DNA of 64,000 nucleotides, taken from positions 620,001 through 684,000 of the forward strand of contig BCJC01000009.1 in NCBI GenBank assembly GCA_001600175.1. Reading direction: 5' to 3'. A program made the position numbers and the translations under genes. Position 1 is the stretch's first letter. The number at the start of each line of letters is the position of its first letter. The DNA comes from Erythrobasidium yunnanense. Taxonomy: Eukaryota; Basidiomycota; Cystobasidiomycetes; Erythrobasidiales; Erythrobasidiaceae. This document shows, in pieces, positions 1-10,476 of the stretch. A model generated the notes under the pieces. It was not told where the DNA came from. It did not search any database and worked only from the letters and a program-made list of their open reading frames with translations.

Positions 1-61
1 CGAGACTCTCGAGGAGTTGTCGAAGTTGGTCTCCAGCTGCGAGGTTGCCGCTGTGATCCAT
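1..61 (-). CDS. N-terminal fragment of an unknown gene cut by the left edge
   Basis: On the minus strand an ATG at 61 opens a frame beginning MDHSGNLAAGDQ and running off the window. Another ATG just upstream gives a different short open frame, so the start is uncertain. The main support is positional: the plus strand just upstream (about 150-260) is a long purine tract, so the coding strand of this gene would carry a pyrimidine-rich tract, as seen before other starts in this window such as the alcohol dehydrogenase. Too little protein is visible to assign a family. Confidence 0.25.
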   Translation of the reverse strand, partial: MDHSGNLAAGDQLRQLLESL

Positions 62-994
62 ACGACCATTGTCTAATCTTGCAGGACCAGCTCGATCTCG
101 ACTGTCACGACCGATCTGACGGGGTTTCATGGCATTGGATGGCTAGGAACGCAGAAGAAGGAGGAGGAAGGGAAGAGCGAGAGAGAAAGAGAAAGAGAGG
201 GAGTGAGAGTCAGGCCAGGGCGAGGAGGGGAGGAGATGGGCGGAAAGAGGAACATACCTTGTCGAGAGCGGGATGAGGGGCATTGTCGAAGGATAGAGCT
301 ACAGAGGAAGAAGCGGCCAGCGCGAGAGAAAGAACAGACAGAGAGCTGGCGAGGGAAGGTGGTCGTTCAGCGGTCGACAAGCGAGATGAAGGACTTTGAG
401 ACTTACAGATGCATCTTGTGTTATAGTAGAGTTAGACTGGACAGAGAGTGGGAAGATGCAGTTGTGTTAGACCAGCTAACTTTTGGTGATTTAGTAGAGT
501 GATGGGTTCCTAGACCAGCTAGGATGAGGTGAGACGACGAGGAGGGAAGTCTGAAGAGAAGAAAGGCAAGAAGCAGAAGAAATCCTAGTGGGAGATATTA
601 GAGGAAATCCTCGTCGTCAGGTCACTTATCGACTGAGGGATCTCGTTGGCAACGGCATATCGGGACAACGGCTAGTTTGATCTGGTAGTAGAGAGAGTGT
701 TCAGATGACATAATATCGACGCGTTGTGCGTCTTGAGCGGGAGAGCGCGTTCAGCGATGCTGGAAGTCTCGACAGAACCCGTCGATTCCTTTCAGATCCC
801 TTTCGTAGAATTCATGATAAGGACACAGGAGTCGTTATACTTCACACTTGCTTGCTGCTTGCTCGTTGTGTCTCCTTACGTCACGCCTGGACAGCGTTGC
901 TCAACACTTCATAATTGCGAACAAAGCCAGATCAGTCATTGAAGGCTTGATTCAGAGTGCAGATACTGGCACAGTACCTTTCACTGTTCCCGCT
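62..994. other. Gene-free stretch with polypurine tract
   Basis: No convincing coding region. The plus strand at about 150-260 and again at 530-590 is strongly GA-rich (runs of gaga and ggaggaag). Several short frames exist but are low-complexity translations of this tract. It most likely holds the 5' leader and promoter of the minus-strand gene at the left edge and the promoter of the small plus-strand gene that follows. Confidence 0.45.
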
Positions 995-1390
995 ATGTCT
1001 GCCTCCCAGCCAATCGAGCTAAGGAACTTACAGGGAAGCCCAGGTAGCGCTTTTACGGATCTTAGGGATAAGCTACACAAGCTCCAGGATAACGTGAATG
1101 ACGGAGCTTCGGATCTCAACAGCCTCTCGGAGTGTCTTGTGAGATGCAGTGAAGTCCGACAAGATATAAGATCCCACTTGAAGTCTGTCAAAAGAGCCAC
1201 ACCATTCTGGGCAAGCCGGCGCCGAAGGGAGGCCTACCGCCGTGACAAGGTGCGACCGTTCCAGACTCTTTTAGACGAGAGTACGAAGGTGTTCGATGAG
1301 ACATACGGAAAGGTGATGGAAGCTTGGTATGCGAGAAAGGCAGACTATAGCAGACGGAATGGCCGGCCTGAGCAGAGACAGAGACGGTGA
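995..1390 (+). CDS. Hypothetical 131-residue basic protein
   Basis: A single open frame starting MSASQPIELRN. A longer frame opens upstream at 848, but its first 49 residues look like translated leader; the ATG at 995 follows a sensible context. The protein has a helical middle part with regularly spaced Leu (LRDKLHKLQDNV, then LNSLSECLV) and an Arg-rich C-terminal half (ASRRRREAYRRDK and a final RQRR). No family is recognised. The stop lies 337 bp before peroxiredoxin Q on the same strand. It could be a lineage-specific nuclear protein or a chance frame. Confidence 0.4.
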   Translation: MSASQPIELRNLQGSPGSAFTDLRDKLHKLQDNVNDGASDLNSLSECLVRCSEVRQDIRSHLKSVKRATPFWASRRRREAYRRDKVRPFQTLLDESTKVFDETYGKVMEAWYARKADYSRRNGRPEQRQRR

Positions 1391-1727
1391 TACGTCTTTC
1401 TTTAGTAGTGCACGCAGGGAATGCAGATCTGGCAATTGGTGACTTCAGGTCTTTATGATGCTTGGTCGCTGAATTGCAGCGAAGCTTCGTCGACTTGGTC
1501 ATGGCTCAGTTTCAGGAGATCCAGCTGATAACCTGGATTCTAGAGTATAGACTCTTGACATACTGTTGCATCGGGCATGGTACTCCGGTAGACCTTCAGG
1601 GGCTGGCTGATCCATTCAAGTCTAATTCTCAAAAGGGTAGCTGCGTTCTTGCTGTCGCCAGCTTCGCTTCAGACCGTCTCACGGGGGCAAGACAGTCCGC
1701 CAAGTCACCGCTTGCATTCTCCTTGGC
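1391..1727. other. Intergenic spacer before peroxiredoxin Q
   Basis: A plus-strand frame from 1462 passes through this spacer into the peroxiredoxin exon, but in the wrong reading frame, so it is a shadow. Nothing else is supported. Confidence 0.4.
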
Positions 1728-2364
1728 ATGTCGCATCTCGTTGGGAAACAGGCTCCTCGCGGCTTTGGACCTCTTCTCGACCAGGATGGGCAGTCATTCG
1801 ACGTCGATAGCTTGCTGGGCAAACAGGCGCTGTGCATATTCTTCTATCCAGCGGCATTGACCTATGGTGCGCCCGTCACTTGACAATATCCAAGATATTG
1901 TAATCTGACGAAGGTCATGTCCGTCATCCAGGATGCACGAAAGAAGCATGCGGTCTGCGCGACGTTGCTAGCAAACCAGCGTTCACAAATGCAGATAATA
2001 CGCAAGTCCTGCGTCTGATAGGCATATCGTCGGATTCAGTCGAGAAACAGAAACGGTTCAGCGACAAACACTCGCTAGGCTATACGCTGCTAGCGGATAC
2101 GCAGCAAGAAGCGAGGAGAGCATACGACGTGAATGGATCAGCGCTGTTCGGGATATCTGCGCGTAAGTTACCTTGCAATTAAACGTAGGTCCCTGCTAAT
2201 CTGTCATGGTCGTGCCTGCAGAACGAGCTACATTCATCATAGATCAGGACGGAATGGTTCGCGCGTACGAAGACAGTAACATCAACATGTCGGCGCACAG
2301 CAAGCTCGTCGAGAAATGGGCCGGCATACTCGCTTCCGAGCGCCAGCAGCAGCAAAGCGCGTAG
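1728..2364 (+). CDS. DOT5: Peroxiredoxin Q / BCP family thiol peroxidase
   Basis: Predicted three-exon gene (1728-1866, 1932-2162, 2222-2364) giving 170 residues in frame. After splicing the protein shows the PrxQ active-site pattern: FFYP, then GCTKEACGLRD with the peroxidatic and resolving cysteines five residues apart, as is typical of PrxQ/BCP. Later family marks are LIGISSDS, LGYTLLAD and the RATFIIDQDG strand. The first intron falls inside the active-site loop (between ALTY and GCTK), so unspliced reading loses the motif. The enzyme reduces hydrogen peroxide and alkyl hydroperoxides using thioredoxin; the yeast homologue Dot5 is nuclear. The start ATG gives MSHLVGKQAP, matching the usual short N-terminus. 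Confidence 0.85.
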
Positions 2365-2533
2365 ATGGTATTTACTCTCAGATTCCCTGGGTTATAGCTG
2401 CAGGCAGTGTTATCTCACATAATCATCATTCTACCTCACTACTTACCTCTTACCGTAATATGTCGTAATGCTTTCTTGTTGTCCCCAATATCATTGTTCT
2501 GCATACTTGCTCATCTCTTTACCGCAATCTAGC

Positions 2534-3965
2534 ATGGCTTCTTCGTCTTCTTCCTTGCGCGATGAGCCTGTCAGCATGGGCCAAGTCATTGAAGAACAAG
2601 AGCGTTTACGCGAAGAAGCAGCCGAAGCTATTCCCTTTACTTTCTCGAGCTGTACATGGGGCAGCACCGAAGAGTTTGACAGACAACCTATCTACAGCTG
2701 TTTGAGCTGTCGTCCTTCTGCCTCTACCTCCACTTCCTCTTCTTCTAGTGGTGTAGACACGCGAGCCGGTATCTGCGCCGGCTGTTCAGTCGCTTGTCAC
2801 AGTGACTGCGAGCTCGTAGAACTATTCACAAGACGCGACTTCGTATGCGATTGTGGAAGTACACGACTAAGCAAGAGAGGATGTAACCTCACGCTCAGAA
2901 AGAATGAAAAGCCAAATGAAGGGAATAGATACGATAAGAACTTTGATGGAGTGTTCTGTAGTTGTGGGATACGCTATGATCCAGAAACTGAGTGAGTTTA
3001 GCTACTTTCGGCATGAAATTAGCTGCAGCTGATGCTCATGTTTAGAGAAGATGAGATGGTACAATGTCTCATGGTACGTTAACTCAAACCGCTATGCGCG
3101 ATTAAACTGAGTACTCAATACAGTGCGAAGACTGGTATCACGCCGAGAAATGTCTCTCACCGCCCGGACACACCATAAATCCCAGCTCATTCGAGCATCT
3201 CGTCTGCGAGGCCTGTGTCGATGCAAAAGGCAAAGACACGATACGCAGATATGCCGGAACACCATGCTTTATGGTCATGAAGGACGATGGGACCTTCTTG
3301 GGTGTCAATGACGATACACGGAAACCGTCTGATCCGAATATAATAAGGGCTCAGGTGGAGGATGCATCATCTGCTTCGAAAGGTCAAGAGGATGACGGAC
3401 ATGTGGACGAGAGGGCAGAAGGAGACATCAAGCGGAGTCGCTCGCCCGACGAGGCAGTGAAGGAGGAGGGGAAACCTGCTGCGAAACGTTCAAAATTGTC
3501 CGATGATGGTAATGCACAGACATGCACAGCTCCTCCACCAGAAAACATGACCCTCCAAGACAACAGTATATCGAAAAAGAATATATATCTCGCAGAAGGC
3601 TGGCGGGATCGGTGGTGTCGCTGCGTCAAAGTACATCTGTCCTCTACGCTCCGACAGTGACCCGAACCTGACTCGTTTCCACCCAGTGCATGCTACTCTA
3701 CGACACCCTTCCCTATCTCCTGCGGGAAGAGACAGTATACGAGCCGCCCGTCGATCCGGACTCTCAAAAATCGCTCGAAGAGCTCGGCACCGATGCTTTA
3801 TCGAAGCTACCTCATGAACAAGCTGTTCAGGGTTTAGAGGCATATACGAGCATGCGCGATAAACTTAAGATGTTTTTGGAACCGTTTGCGAAAGAGGGTA
3901 AAGTGGTCAGTAAAGAGGACGTGGATAGGTTTTTTGAGGAACAGAAGAAGAATGGGAAGCTTTGA
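2534..3965 (+). CDS. UBR7: UBR7/Mlo2-type UBR-box and PHD-finger protein
   Basis: Four exons (2534-2991, 3046-3073, 3124-3630, 3687-3965) give 423 residues. The N-terminal half carries a UBR-box-like Cys/His cluster (YSCLSC, CAGCSVACHSDCELVEL, FVCDCGSTRL), the zinc domain of N-recognins. It is followed by a PHD-type finger split by introns (FCSCGIRYDP, MVQCLMCEDWYHAEKC, HLVCEACV). A C-terminal block with WRDRWCRCVKC and YDTLPYLL is also typical of UBR7 and fission yeast Mlo2. Mammalian UBR7 has been linked to histone H2B ubiquitination; without a RING, ligase activity here is an inference from family. An upstream in-frame ATG at 2468 would add 22 residues; the ATG at 2534 was preferred because it precedes the conserved part directly. 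Confidence 0.85.
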
Positions 3966-4327
3966 TTGACTTGAGATGAAGTAATAGAATGTTTAAACTA
4001 TGGCTACACATGGCTACACGGGAAAAGAAAGAGGCTACAAAAGCATCTCTAGGTGGAATACTGTAGTATGGGCAGCTTGATTTTCGTGGTTCTGTTGTTG
4101 TATGTCTTCTTTATTTTGATATTCAACGTGTAAGAAGCGGATCAGGCCATCTGTTTTCTGCCAAGACCGAGATAGGCTGCATAGACCTGTCTAAGCGAGT
4201 CACTTGAGCCCAAACGCTCGTCAGCTGCACGAAGTTCTTCTCTTCCAGAATCGAGTCCCGCTCACTTGAACTGGATCAGCTTTTCCTGCTCGGCATCTAC
4301 CTCAAAAAAGATTATCAGAACTGTATC
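3966..4327. other. Convergent intergenic region
   Basis: Lies between the stop codons of the UBR7 gene (plus) and the next gene (minus). It contains a short direct repeat (atggctacac twice around 4000-4020) and AT-richer sequence suited to two polyadenylation regions. No coding signal. Confidence 0.5.
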
Positions 4328-5270
4328 TTAGTTGGTATACGAGAAGGTCGGCATACGAGTCTCCTGCTCTTTCTCAGCACAGTCCATCAGTTTGGCTCGT
4401 AGCTGGCATCGGATTCTTCTGTTTTGAGCTTCAAAGCCTTTGTCTGCCCAATCATCGAATTTCTCTGACAATCCATTCCACTCTTCTCTCAGTTCTGGTA
4501 ATATGCATGACTTAGCACTCATACCAGTTATACTATAAGACACAAGAAGTATACTAACCTGCCAATCGATTCTGGATCTCCTGTGATGTTTTCATGTTTT
4601 CGGCTTCGATGCCTTTCTGGTCCAGTTTCGGAGCGAGTATGCATGTCATATTCGTAGGGAGGAGAGCTCGATAGACGGAAGAAGCGTGCGGCTGCTCTGG
4701 CTCTACATCTCTAGAAGGCTGTTTGTTGTGTACCGGATTGGGTTTCTTGGGCGTCTGAGGGGTAGCAGGAAGCTTCTCCTTGTTCTTGTCATTCGGTGTA
4801 TTAGTGCGATTTGTGTCATTTAAGACCCTATTAGAAGTAGGAGGAGGGTTATGACAGGTCTCTGGCTCGTGATGCATGGGAGCCGTGCGAAAGCGTTCAG
4901 ACGCGTCTTCTTCATGCATCATCTCTGCATCTTCACTTCGTACACTGTTGTTCTGGATACTCTGCTCGTCAAATGAATTCTGGCTGCTTGTGAGTGGTTG
5001 TTGTTCGTTGTTTACGCGAGCCTTTTCTGGCGAGTCTAGATCCTGAGCTGGAGGAGAAGGAGTAGGCTGTGTGTCCTGATGTTCAATCTCATCTTCCTCG
5101 TCGTCGTGAGCGACCGTCTGGCTATTGGCGTTCACTCTGTCCCGGAAATCCTCTTGTTCCTGCATTTTGGTATTGTTTGTCTCTGCTTCGAGCTGTCTGT
5201 GCTCTGTGATACTCTGTGCGTGCTCGTACTCGCTGTTCGGTGAGGAAGGAGCAATCTTAGGCGGAGCCAT
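4328..5270 (-). CDS. Hypothetical disordered protein with helical C-terminus
   Basis: Two exons on the minus strand (5270-4559 and 4494-4328, intron 65 nt) give 292 residues in frame. The first about 230 residues are acidic, Asn/Gln/Pro-rich and clearly disordered (EDEIEHQDTQPTPSPP, LPATPQTPKKPNP). The second exon encodes a conserved-looking amphipathic region, ELREEWNGLSEKFDDWADKG, followed by EAQNRRIRCQLRAKL. This arrangement (disordered tail plus short coiled C-terminus) is common in recombination or kinetochore accessory proteins, but I do not recognise the family. The ATG at 5270 (MAPPK) was chosen over one 17 codons upstream. Confidence 0.6.
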
Positions 5271-5340
5271 CTCTCGGTTGGAAAGAGAACAAGCTTTGAT
5301 ACGATTTGAAAGAGCACACAATACACATAGATCGTCTGGC

Positions 5341-5781
5341 TCATACTCTCGACGACATCCTCATGTCCGTCCATTTGCCGATGCCTTCCCTGCTCACGCG
5401 TTTCGTTACTGGACCAGCATCGCTGGATCTGTCTGCCTGTTCGTTACTGACGGGCTTGGTTGGCTGTGATCTGTGCGCCGACTGGGTATGCTTCGTCCTT
5501 TTCCATGCATCGACTCGCTCTTGCTGAAGATGCTCCTGCCGTCTGCTGAGTTGGCGTCTGTTGGATTCAGCCTTGTTTCGCTTAAGCTGGCAGTGCAGGC
5601 ATCTGCGATAGCAACCTCGAGTCAGCCTGTCTATGTCGACTACAATGCTTCGTAGCGCTCACGGATTGCCCGCACTAGCTTGACAGCCTATAACCTCCGG
5701 AGGGTACGAGATCCTTTGAGCGGTCGTATAGATCGGATTGATGGTGGCGGCTGCTGCAATGGAAGTGAACCAGTGCGCCAT
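5341..5781 (-). CDS. Possible small two-exon protein
   Basis: On the minus strand an ATG at 5781 opens MAHWFTSIAAAATIN, exon 5781-5663. A 60-nt intron with a good gtgagc donor and cgcag acceptor leads to exon 5602-5341, reading CLHCQLKRNKAESNRRQ and a long basic helix. The total is 126 codons in frame. A short hydrophobic stretch followed by a Cys pair and a charged helix suggests a small membrane-associated, perhaps mitochondrial, protein, but no family is identified. A plus-strand purine tract just upstream (5821-5960) would be the pyrimidine-rich leader of this gene. The competing plus-strand frames here show no family similarity. Confidence 0.3.
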
Positions 5782-6158
5782 CTTGTATCCTACTTCAGTA
5801 AGCTGCAACGTAAGCGACTGGCAGAAGCAGGAGTTGGGGGAGGAACTAGTGAGCGGGCGAGGCTGTGACCGAGGGAGATAGGGAAGGCGGAAAGGGTGCG
5901 GGAGAAAGGAGAGCAGAATCTAGGACGCGGATAGAAGAAGGAAAGGATAGTGTAGGAAGCCTATGCCCATTCTGGGCGGTTAGTGAAAGAGAAAAGAGCT
6001 GTCTCGCTCGCCAGCAGGTGAGATACCTTGCGTACCAGAAGGTAGTTTATGCAATTAGAACATCATTTGTACATGTCGAAGCACATACAAGACCATAAAG
6101 AAGCTTCCGTGCCTATCAGAGGAGAATAACCAGTAATCGGGTCATCTTCTCCGCTCAT
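5782..6158. other. Intergenic region with purine-rich tract
   Basis: Strongly GA-rich on the plus strand between about 5821 and 5960, interpreted as the CT-rich promoter or leader of the minus-strand small gene. The remainder would be the 3' region of NDUFS7. No protein of recognisable family. Confidence 0.4.
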
Positions 6159-7023
<865 letters not shown>

Positions 7024-7386
7024 CAGCTGGGTCCTTGAATAGGCGGCGTGAGGCTGCTACTGACCACTGCTGGAATGTCTTGTAGAACGCGACGTCGATG
7101 CGAACGACGAGAAAGCTCGTAGCCCTGAAGAGCCAGATGCAGGCAGGACCGACGAGGATCGCGAGAGCGCTGCGAGGGAGCCTAAGAGGTCACATCGACG
7201 GCGTCAGATTCTGCGTATATCTTGCTGGTCTGTCGTATGCTCGTTATGCACCTGCTGTCCGTGAGAATGCCATGATCTCTAGATTGTCAGGTCGTCGAAT
7301 GAGGCAAAGGGCAATCCGTCAGAAAGTCTTGAATTCTGTAAGGCTTTCCTTGAAACTGACTTCAATAACCTTATTACAAGTGTTAT
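7024..7386. promoter_or_regulatory. Shared intergenic region of NDUFS7 and glutaredoxin
   Basis: A 363-bp head-to-head space between two start codons. A plus-strand frame runs across it but has no family similarity and an Arg/Leu-rich random composition. No clear TATA box was seen. Confidence 0.4.
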
Positions 7387-7920
7387 ATGTTCGCTACACT
7401 CGGCAAGCTTCTTCAGTCCTTCCTTCCTCAGCCCATCTCGCAAGAACAAGCAGCAATGGCTGCATCTCGTATAGAAAGCGTCATCAGCAAGGCTGGCACA
7501 ATCGCTGTGTTTTCAAAGAGCTATTGCCCGTAACGACATCTTTCTTGCATTCTTCCTCCAATATCTGCTGAAACTCCGACTCTGTAGATACTGCACGCGG
7601 GCGAAGGGTATCTTGTCAGGCTACAAAGGCGTCAAACCACGATTGCAAGTCATAGAGCTAGATCATGAAAAAGATGGTACTGCAATCCAAGAAGCTCTCG
7701 CTACAAAGCTTGGGAAGTCAAGAGTTACCGTTCCGCAGGTGAGGCCATGACAGGCTTTCATCATCATTAGATTTGGCATACTTACTGACATCTTTTGGAC
7801 AAGGTCTTCATCAACGGAAAGCATGTAGGAGGATGCGATGATCTGCAGAGGGCCCAGTCTTCAGGAGAGCTTGAGAGGTTACTTGAGGAGCTCAGCAAAT
7901 CAGAAGCGGCGGCTGCATAG
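7387..7920 (+). CDS. Dithiol glutaredoxin (CPYC type)
   Basis: Three exons (7387-7529, 7588-7738, 7804-7920), 136 residues. The first intron splits the active site between CP and YC; spliced, it reads FSKSYCPYCTRAKG, the classic CPYC dithiol glutaredoxin centre. Further marks are the cis-proline motif [20 protein letters not shown], which binds glutathione. It reduces protein disulfides and mixed disulfides with glutathione. The protein starts MFATLGKLLQSF; an internal ATG (MAASRIESV) 23 codons later would give the short cytosolic form, so two starts could produce mitochondrial/secretory and cytosolic forms, as seen for yeast Grx2. That dual targeting is inference. Confidence 0.9.
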
Positions 7921-8570
7921 AATCGTTCAGGACGCCCTCAGCACATCATCCATACCACTGGAAATATGGAAGATCGTCGACACCTTTCCACGAGTACGGG
8001 GTGTCACAGTAAACGGGAGCATTGCCCGCGTTCCGATATAACATCAAGCCCATGTGTCGGTGTAGCTAATCTTGTTATTGTGCTGTTCTGTGCATTCATG
8101 AAGGTTAGGAAGCACCATTCGGCTCCCGGTTGCTCCAACTACTCTTCCCCTTCCTTCCTTCCTTCCTTTCCCATTGTCGTACCTCTTGCTCTCTTCCCAG
8201 CAGCGCATGAATAGGTTCACAAGGATGGAGAGGTAATCTGGCCACGACTCTGCGTCTGCGATTCAATTTTGCAGGCCGCACCCCTCGACATACTCAAGCC
8301 TCTGACAGCGCACAGAAGGCGTCCAGAGGGCACTGTCTGAACAGGACATCTGCTCACGTTTATAGCGAGCGCGAAAGTCACTCGTACTCCCTGCATCAGT
8401 ATCGGCTCCCTTGTGCAGCAACCCTTCAGTCTATCCCTTTGTCGAAATCCGCCTTGATGAGGCAGCCGCTTGAGGACGCCAGCTTGTCTCTACACCAAAG
8501 ACAACAACTGCAAGCCGGATCTGCGAAGTCTCAGAATCGCATCTAGCAAGCAGAACACAAGTCCGCAAGC
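7921..8570. promoter_or_regulatory. Duplicated upstream region, copy A
   Basis: A 650-bp leader/promoter whose parts are recognisably repeated upstream of the second paralogue: the pyrimidine-rich segment ctccaactactcttccc (near 8132 and 10027), ctcgacatactcaag/ctcgatatgctcaag, gtatcggctccc/gcatcggctccc, and gccagcttgtctc close to the start codon. It contains a short ttcc microsatellite around 8153-8170. The shared blocks show that the tandem duplication included several hundred bases of upstream DNA. Confidence 0.6.
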
Positions 8571-9878
8571 ATGTACTCCGACGAAGACAAGAAGCAGCCC
8601 TTGGTCAGGCAGTACAGTATCACAAGCTCCTTTAGCAGCGCGTCTAGTAGCGCGTCTAGCAGGATAAGCGATGTGACACCTCCAACCTCTAGAGCGCCCA
8701 GCATCGCAAGCCAGCGATCCTTCATATCACAGTACTCTATCCCGCGACGTGCATCCTCGGCCTCGCAATCCGCAGCAAGTAGTGGTTCCTCTACCACTCC
8801 CTCCGCTGCGAGGCAGGGCAAGTCAGTTCGATACGGCGATATCTGTGTCAAGCCCGAGTATCGCCCCATAACTATACTCAATAAGAGCTCGACATCCGGG
8901 AAGCAGCGGCTCATCAATGTCCGGCTGCGACGCAGCTCGAGCGAGGAGGACGAGCTGTTCGCGGCGCGTATGCTTCGAGGAGAGCAAACGTACTATGAAG
9001 AGCGAGACCTGACCAAAGTGAAGACGCTATACGAGCCGGCCGCATCGTACATGCTGGACTTCGACATAGCTCGCGGACAGGGTCCCATTCCGTGCTCCGT
9101 TCGTCTTTCGTGCTGTGGATTCCCTGGATATGGCAGCCCAGGATATGGTTTCGATAACACGGTTATTCGTATCCTGAGAACATCTCAAGTCGAACTAGAA
9201 AGAGGAGCTGCTTACGTGGAGCTACCCAAAGGCTTCCAACTGGATCAGGTGGATCTTCCTGCTGGATTGTTTGGCCGGTACCGCATCGCAACTTCCGCTA
9301 TATTGTTTGTTGATGCTACGGTTCCAGAAGATAGCCTGGCTATTCATAGCGCTACTGTCATATCCTTTCGTCACTACCGCTCAGACACTCTCAAGGCGAA
9401 ATCCCAGTCTGTCGACGAACTGGCGAAAGACTCGAAGGCAAAAGCTTTAAGCAACGATTGGGACGCTTTCAGCCTGGACATGCGCGTTCCCATGACCACC
9501 TCATACCGACCCGGAGACTCGACGCAGCGCCTTGAATGGCACCGTCTGCAAGGCCTAGAAACAGCCTTTCCCGACTGGCTGTATAGCCGAGATGATGCGA
9601 CAATCAAGCAGTGGCTAGGCGAAAGCTCTGGCGGACGAAATAGGAACTTCGAGCTTCGCGACGTCCGGTGCAACCTCTACGGTACAGTCTTGAGCGCCAG
9701 ACTGGTAAAAGTAGCTGGACCCAAGTTCATCAAACCTCCCAAGCCCACAATTTCACGACCTGAATCCACATCTCCAATATCTCAGCCGGCGCGGCGTTCA
9801 AGCCAATCGCACACAGACGCACAGGTCGCCGCCTCAAGCAGGCGAGGAAAGAAGGGGAAATTCGGATTCTTCTCCTAA
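8571..9878 (+). CDS. Orphan serine-rich protein, tandem paralogue A
   Basis: An intronless 435-residue frame beginning MYSDEDKKQPLVRQYS. Layout: residues 1-90 Ser-rich and probably disordered (SSFSSASSSASSR); about 100-360 a folded region rich in beta-type sequence with alternating aromatic and Gly residues (SYMLDFDIARGQG, CSVRLSCCG, YVELPKGFQLDQVDLPAG); about 330-350 FPDWLYSRDDATIKQWLG; a final low-complexity Pro/Ser segment and a basic end, RRGKKGKFGFFS. The same order is kept in the neighbour at 10477. No signal peptide or membrane segment is seen and no family is recognised. Lack of introns in an intron-rich genome is notable and may point to a recent or retro-derived origin. Confidence 0.8.
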   Translation: MYSDEDKKQPLVRQYSITSSFSSASSSASSRISDVTPPTSRAPSIASQRSFISQYSIPRRASSASQSAASSGSSTTPSAARQGKSVRYGDICVKPEYRPITILNKSSTSGKQRLINVRLRRSSSEEDELFAARMLRGEQTYYEERDLTKVKTLYEPAASYMLDFDIARGQGPIPCSVRLSCCGFPGYGSPGYGFDNTVIRILRTSQVELERGAAYVELPKGFQLDQVDLPAGLFGRYRIATSAILFVDATVPEDSLAIHSATVISFRHYRSDTLKAKSQSVDELAKDSKAKALSNDWDAFSLDMRVPMTTSYRPGDSTQRLEWHRLQGLETAFPDWLYSRDDATIKQWLGESSGGRNRNFELRDVRCNLYGTVLSARLVKVAGPKFIKPPKPTISRPESTSPISQPARRSSQSHTDAQVAASSRRGKKGKFGFFS

Positions 9879-10476
9879 GATAGAGTGAGAAAGTTTCTTG
9901 GGTCAATGCCACGCGCATTACATCTGCTACGCAATGATACGCCTGTCATTCTATGCTCGCTGAAGTTGCGACACCAGAACACGACGGGACGGGACTTATC
10001 ATATCACTTTTCACGCTGAGCTGCTCCTCCAACTACTCTTCCCTCCTCCTTCCTTCCATTCTCAATTCTATGACCCCTGCTGTCCTCCAAGCATCACACG
10101 AATAGCTTATCGAAGGTGGAAAGCGACATAGAACCTATGAAACGACTATGCGTCTGTCAACCAATTTCAACCAATTTCCAGGTCGCACCTCTCGATATGC
10201 TCAAGTCTCTAACATCGCACCCAGGGTGTCCGCTGCTTAGTGTCTGGGCAGGACATCCGCTTACATTTCCTATGTGCGTGCAAAGCCATTTCTACTCCTT
10301 CCACCAGCATCGGCTCCCGTTGTGCGGCAACCTTTGATTCTATTCCCCTTGTCAATATCCGCTTCATGAGGCATCAAGCTGGACGATGCCAGCTTGTCTC
10401 CGCTCCCGACAACAATACAAGCCGGACCTGGCAAACCTTGGCGACGCACCCAGCAAGCAAATCTTAGGCACTCGGA
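9879..10476. promoter_or_regulatory. Duplicated upstream region, copy B
   Basis: A spacer between the tandem paralogues carrying the diverged second copy of the upstream region described for 7921-8570. The two copies keep short matched blocks separated by diverged sequence, so they are old relative to the conserved 5' coding block. Confidence 0.6.

Noticed and set aside
203-502. Arg/Glu-rich plus-strand frames in the first 500 bases
   Set aside because: They are translations of a polypurine tract; composition and lack of any motif point to a leader or promoter of a minus-strand gene.
1462-1860. 132-residue plus-strand frame over the start of peroxiredoxin Q
   Set aside because: The peroxiredoxin active site is in another frame; this one is a shadow.
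8153-8170. ttcc microsatellite as a possible regulatory repeat
   Set aside because: Short and only loosely matched upstream of the second paralogue; kept only as part of the pyrimidine-rich leader.
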